Assembly: GCA_964564735.1 (NCBI GenBank)
Contig: CAZMCH010000015.1
Location: 1 to 59,343, forward strand
From: CAZMCH01 sp964564735
Lineage (GTDB): Bacteria; Poribacteria; DTPJ01
Direction of reading: 5' to 3'
DNA: 59,343 nucleotides
Part shown: positions 57,301 to 59,343 of the stretch, piece after piece
Layout: each line of letters opens with the position of its first letter
How positions within the stretch are numbered: position 1 is the stretch's first letter
Program-made: the position numbers and the translations under genes
Notes under the pieces: model-generated
Told to the model about the DNA's origin: nothing
Databases searched by the model: none
The model's input: only the letters and a program-made list of their open reading frames with translations

Positions 57301-59343
57301 CAATACATAGAAAACTGTATCAGTGACCTTATTTAGCACTTTGTCAAATTTATGATTAGGATCGGTAAAGTTTTTGACGTCATTTGGAGTAATATTCACT
57401 GTTATATTAGAATCGCTTTGTAAAATATTATTTCTGCTAACCATCTTATAATCACTGCCATTATAAATATAGGCAATTATATTATTTGCATCGGTTATAC
57501 CTGATGGACGTGGAATTATAATCCTTAAAGGTCTATTAATATCACGTCCCTGATAACCAACACCAATTACCCTCCCAAGCAACTGAACAGTTGGATTAGG
57601 AACGCTATTTGGCTCAATTCCACTAAACCCAAGAACCACCTTGCTATTTTGAATTAATGCGCTAGTATCAATTTGCATTGAATAATTTTTAAGATCGGCA
57701 TCCCTAAATGTAATTTCTCCACCTTGTGAAGCAACAATATCTTTAACCGCATAAGTCAATAATTCTATATTTGGAATTATAGTAACCTGACCAACTTTAA
57801 CTTCTTTATTTAAATTAGAACTATCTGTGCCATATCCGGGAGCGCTTATAACCAGATTATAGAATGAAGCACTCAAACCAGAAATATTATAACTTCCATC
57901 AATTTGGCTTACCGATACCTCTGCAATGGGTTGCGGAGAGTCATTGTATACAGCGACTTTCGCTACACGCCAGCTATCTCTTGGAAGAACAATTCCAGAA
58001 ATGACTCCTGTTGTTGGATCAACAAGTTCACTAAATTCTCGGCTTTCAAAAATATTCCCTGCCTTATCAGCAACTTTGACTTTATAAAATACCGTTTGTC
58101 CTGCATAATTAGACCATTTCCCTAATGGCTGTATTTCATAAAACCATTTATTTCCAATCTCTTTGAACATTGTTTTGTAGCCAACATATTTGTTTTGTCC
58201 AATGCTATAATTAAGTTGAACACTAGCATCATCTACACCACTACCATTATCATTTATATCAACCTCTATACGAAGGAACGCTTCTGTTGAGCTTTCTGTT
58301 AGATTTTCGGGAGTAAGTTTCCAATTAGATAACTCAGATGGTTTGTTATCTATGCCAAAAGGAACATTATAGGTTATTATTTTTGTTGCTTTATCGTTAT
58401 CAGTAATTATTATTCTAACCCATACTTCTGGCTCAACTTCAATTGATGTAGAATTCCATACTATCGAATAAGGTGCTAATATATCAGGAGATCCAATATC
58501 AATCCATTCAACGTTATCAATGCTATATTGGAATTGAACACTTTCAATAGTTCCATCTTGGTCTGTTGCTGTCGCTTGTATAGTTATATTGCCTCTTTCC
58601 CATTCCCTAAAGATCGTGGTGATTTGACCAGTAGGGGCATCATTGATGTCATCAATCAATTCCTGTTGTTCTGTTGTTTCTGCACTCATATTACCAACCG
58701 CATCTGTTGCGCGAGCCTTATAAAATAGAGTTTTCCCTCTATGCTGGTCCCATCCACCAGCTTCAAATATTTCATATACCCACGTATTATTGGCTTGTTT
58801 GGTCATATTACGGAATTCGGTATAATTTGCATTTCCTATTTTATAGGCAAATTCTACTTTACTTACTCCACTTCCTTCATTATCGTTAAAATCAATAATA
58901 ACTTTGAAGGATGTCGTTGTATCTTCAGTAAGATTTTCAGGTAGCTTAGCCCAATTTCCAGCAACAGGAGGTTTATTATCAACACCGAATCTTCTTGATG
59001 TTTCGCTTATTGTTTTAACACTTGTATCATCGGTGTCGGTTGCAACAGCCCTTACCCATACAGATTTTGCCATTTCTGGAATTGCAGTAATTGTGTTCCA
59101 GATAACAGAATATGGGATAGTATCGTCAGGGCTTCCAATTGATAACCAATTTGTGTTATCAAGACTATACTCAAATTGCACAATTGGCACAGAACCATCT
59201 ACATCTGAAGCCTCTGCATCTATTTGTATTTCCTTAGTTTCCCAATCCTTAAACACTGTCAGAAGCCTAACAATCGGAGGATCATTAATACTGTCTATCA
59301 ATTCCCTTTGTTCTGGACTTTCCGCTACATTTCCAGCAACATC
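54301..59343 (-). CDS. Giant exported repeat protein with lipase-like domain lacking the catalytic Ser (N-terminus outside window)
   Basis: At least 1680 residues; the frame is open to the right edge. From the visible N-terminus: two tandem repeats of about 213 residues (from LIDSINDPPIV and LIDDINDAPTG), each with two Ig-like units (WLSIGSPDDTIPYSVIWN; YTEFRNMTKQANNTWVYEIF), and the end of a third at the edge (VAGNVAESPEQRE). Then a carboxypeptidase-regulatory-like unit (VISGIVLPRDSWRVAKVAVY), an alpha/beta-hydrolase domain of lipase/PGAP1 type (RIALVIPGTISKPDNFVNII, IDVIAHGIGGLITRYAIT, MLATPNNGVND), then CARDB-like units with NGNGIPEPGETIEI motifs. In the nucleophile elbow AHGIGG the usual Ser is Gly (codon at 56944-56946), while the candidate Asp (NEDGLVYLESV) and His (KTRHLAILNSSD) remain. 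Probably an adhesive or structural surface protein. Confidence 0.8.
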   Translation of the reverse strand, partial: DVAGNVAESPEQRELIDSINDPPIVRLLTVFKDWETKEIQIDAEASDVDGSVPIVQFEYSLDNTNWLSIGSPDDTIPYSVIWNTITAIPEMAKSVWVRAVATDTDDTSVKTISETSRRFGVDNKPPVAGNWAKLPENLTEDTTTSFKVIIDFNDNEGSGVSKVEFAYKIGNANYTEFRNMTKQANNTWVYEIFEAGGWDQHRGKTLFYKARATDAVGNMSAETTEQQELIDDINDAPTGQITTIFREWERGNITIQATATDQDGTIESVQFQYSIDNVEWIDIGSPDILAPYSIVWNSTSIEVEPEVWVRIIITDNDKATKIITYNVPFGIDNKPSELSNWKLTPENLTESSTEAFLRIEVDINDNGSGVDDASVQLNYSIGQNKYVGYKTMFKEIGNKWFYEIQPLGKWSNYAGQTVFYKVKVADKAGNIFESREFSELVDPTTGVISGIVLPRDSWRVAKVAVYNDSPQPIAEVSVSQIDGSYNISGLSASFYNLVISAPGYGTDSSNLNKEVKVGQVTIIPNIELLTYAVKDIVASQGGEITFRDADLKNYSMQIDTSALIQNSKVVLGFSGIEPNSVPNPTVQLLGRVIGVGYQGRDINRPLRIIIPRPSGITDANNIIAYIYNGSDYKMVSRNNILQSDSNITVNITPNDVKNFTDPNHKFDKVLNKVTDTVFYVLVTKFTEPQINMSDIGIKEPQIVSGKVASYLQPNISTSSRRIALVIPGTISKPDNFVNIINDLRTLRPTNSTSPYYDNVLLFNHESANKTIVANSGALMTELVRILPTGFNGKIDVIAHGIGGLITRYAITNLGMDQYIGSLIMLATPNNGVNDNLLKAGFADYLKKQQSSPTWSYYRTGWQEVIEGSQFITSLNAQPGKRVNTHYFVISASNPNAVSNAENEDGLVYLESVNVTDNAIFPFAEQGLTERFDKVDVIAPAFDDLEFMSKTRHLAILNSSDARNRILTYLRGKSENIVIERHDIDLIPGNRINQFKVELRNAGTETIFGVIAQLSTDNTYIRKYNGQQGIENSNVVYGNIAQGQTVVNSFSFDVSSTATSAIGQQVTFNLIIRNERDNSIAIREFKAPIGGNLVRIALNPQTQAKLVTVSANKTVTGPQSVNDGDSAYEPGEVLKIDISLENRSASSMQSVKAILKTTDPRIKGLVDTTEVNMAQDGIQIDYGTITGLAIVAKSFQFIKLDNDSTLLGSQVTFTLDIKSGENIIGTDSFIVKFGADLIVDKFEPNRRLKPGGDVENIEVTIKNISNSDITNISVRILADMREVDFIDDILDISLLRSLSSEIIRFQTTIDTGFSGYVVFTIEIRVGNNIINVDTQKKFFGMHTHYIADWLTSDDNNNGIAESGERVRLMLARRNPTTDSVRDIRADMELVTANTSITLTRIRGDYYEIPANSVAEQSREYEFRISADPSGSSKTELTATRLTLVGANWTPGAFIGRYLNPNTTSGDPQYWFLIEDNGTDYIDVSLPAGVPSMLDPNNNGMAANDPQVGDPFQVRSLIGIPIEFKLSVSEDGEAMGEEIYKTRVGGAVRYLPPIAYNGLLATLSDAIALSNRNNGNGIPEPGETIEISITLIHSGSVDVNSVYARLDTEESDIRLISGYDRQNFGNTSAWGSTKKQTRTFRFRIDDNIEVDKVLFELSIEGRISGLDETDLGIDTFLIPIKR

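Noticed and set aside
1..59343. CRISPR arrays, tRNA or rRNA genes, insertion sequences or prophage genes.
   Set aside because: Reading all gaps showed no regularly spaced direct repeats of 25-40 bases, no cloverleaf-like sequence, no transposase and no phage genes.

Overview
The window is AT-rich bacterial DNA with one 10-base N gap at 12727-12736. No plasmid, phage or transposase gene, CRISPR array, rRNA or tRNA was seen. The gene content suggests an uncultivated, Gram-negative-type candidate-phylum bacterium: a heptosyltransferase-like enzyme, outer-membrane-type proteins, many unusual glycoside hydrolases, Gfo/Idh/MocA and URO-D paralogs, and an ECF sigma factor fused to Kelch repeats. From memory, the sigma-Kelch architecture and this metabolic mix resemble Poribacteria and their relatives. 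That is an impression, not a placement; a concatenated ribosomal-protein tree from positions 1-17428 would settle it.

Region 1 (1-17.5 kb) is the S10-spc-alpha ribosomal supercluster on the plus strand. It runs from the 3' part of fusA to rplQ and includes secY, adk, map, infA, rpmJ and rpoA. tuf is absent between fusA and rpsJ, and rpmD (L30) is absent between rpsE and rplO. The adk gene is interrupted by the assembly gap. Most intergenic gaps of 50 bases or more in this cluster hold an imperfect hairpin just upstream of the next ribosome binding site. A strong terminator closes the cluster.

Region 2 (17.5-33 kb) holds a glycosyltransferase-9 gene overlapping a deoxyhypusine-synthase-like gene, then a DUF5916/CBM9-like outer-membrane protein, an ApbE lipoprotein, two large glycoside-hydrolase-like proteins, an M24 peptidase, a serine beta-lactamase-like hydrolase and pgi.

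Region 3 (33-38 kb, minus strand) is the most unusual part. A DotU/TssL-type protein is followed by a TssM/IcmF-type GTPase whose usual periplasmic domains are replaced by Ig-like domains and a seven-bladed Ycf48/BNR-type propeller. No other type VI secretion gene is present, so this looks like a divergent membrane platform rather than a standard T6SS.

Region 4 (38-45.4 kb) is a plus-strand operon (gltX, CocE-type hydrolase, HAD phosphatase, two overlapping PaaK-like genes of which the first lacks the nucleotide-binding loop). It converges on a minus-strand group: HIT protein, a TolB-like remnant and a VapBC-type toxin-antitoxin pair with a repeated operator.

Region 5 (45.4-59.3 kb) is mostly minus strand. 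A PocR-GAF-PP2C phosphatase is tightly coupled to two Gfo/Idh/MocA oxidoreductases. A plus-strand sigma-Kelch fusion carries three frameshifts. Then come a URO-D family protein, guaB with a structured leader, and a giant secreted protein with 213-residue repeats and a lipase-like domain that has Gly in place of the nucleophile Ser. The giant gene runs off the right edge.
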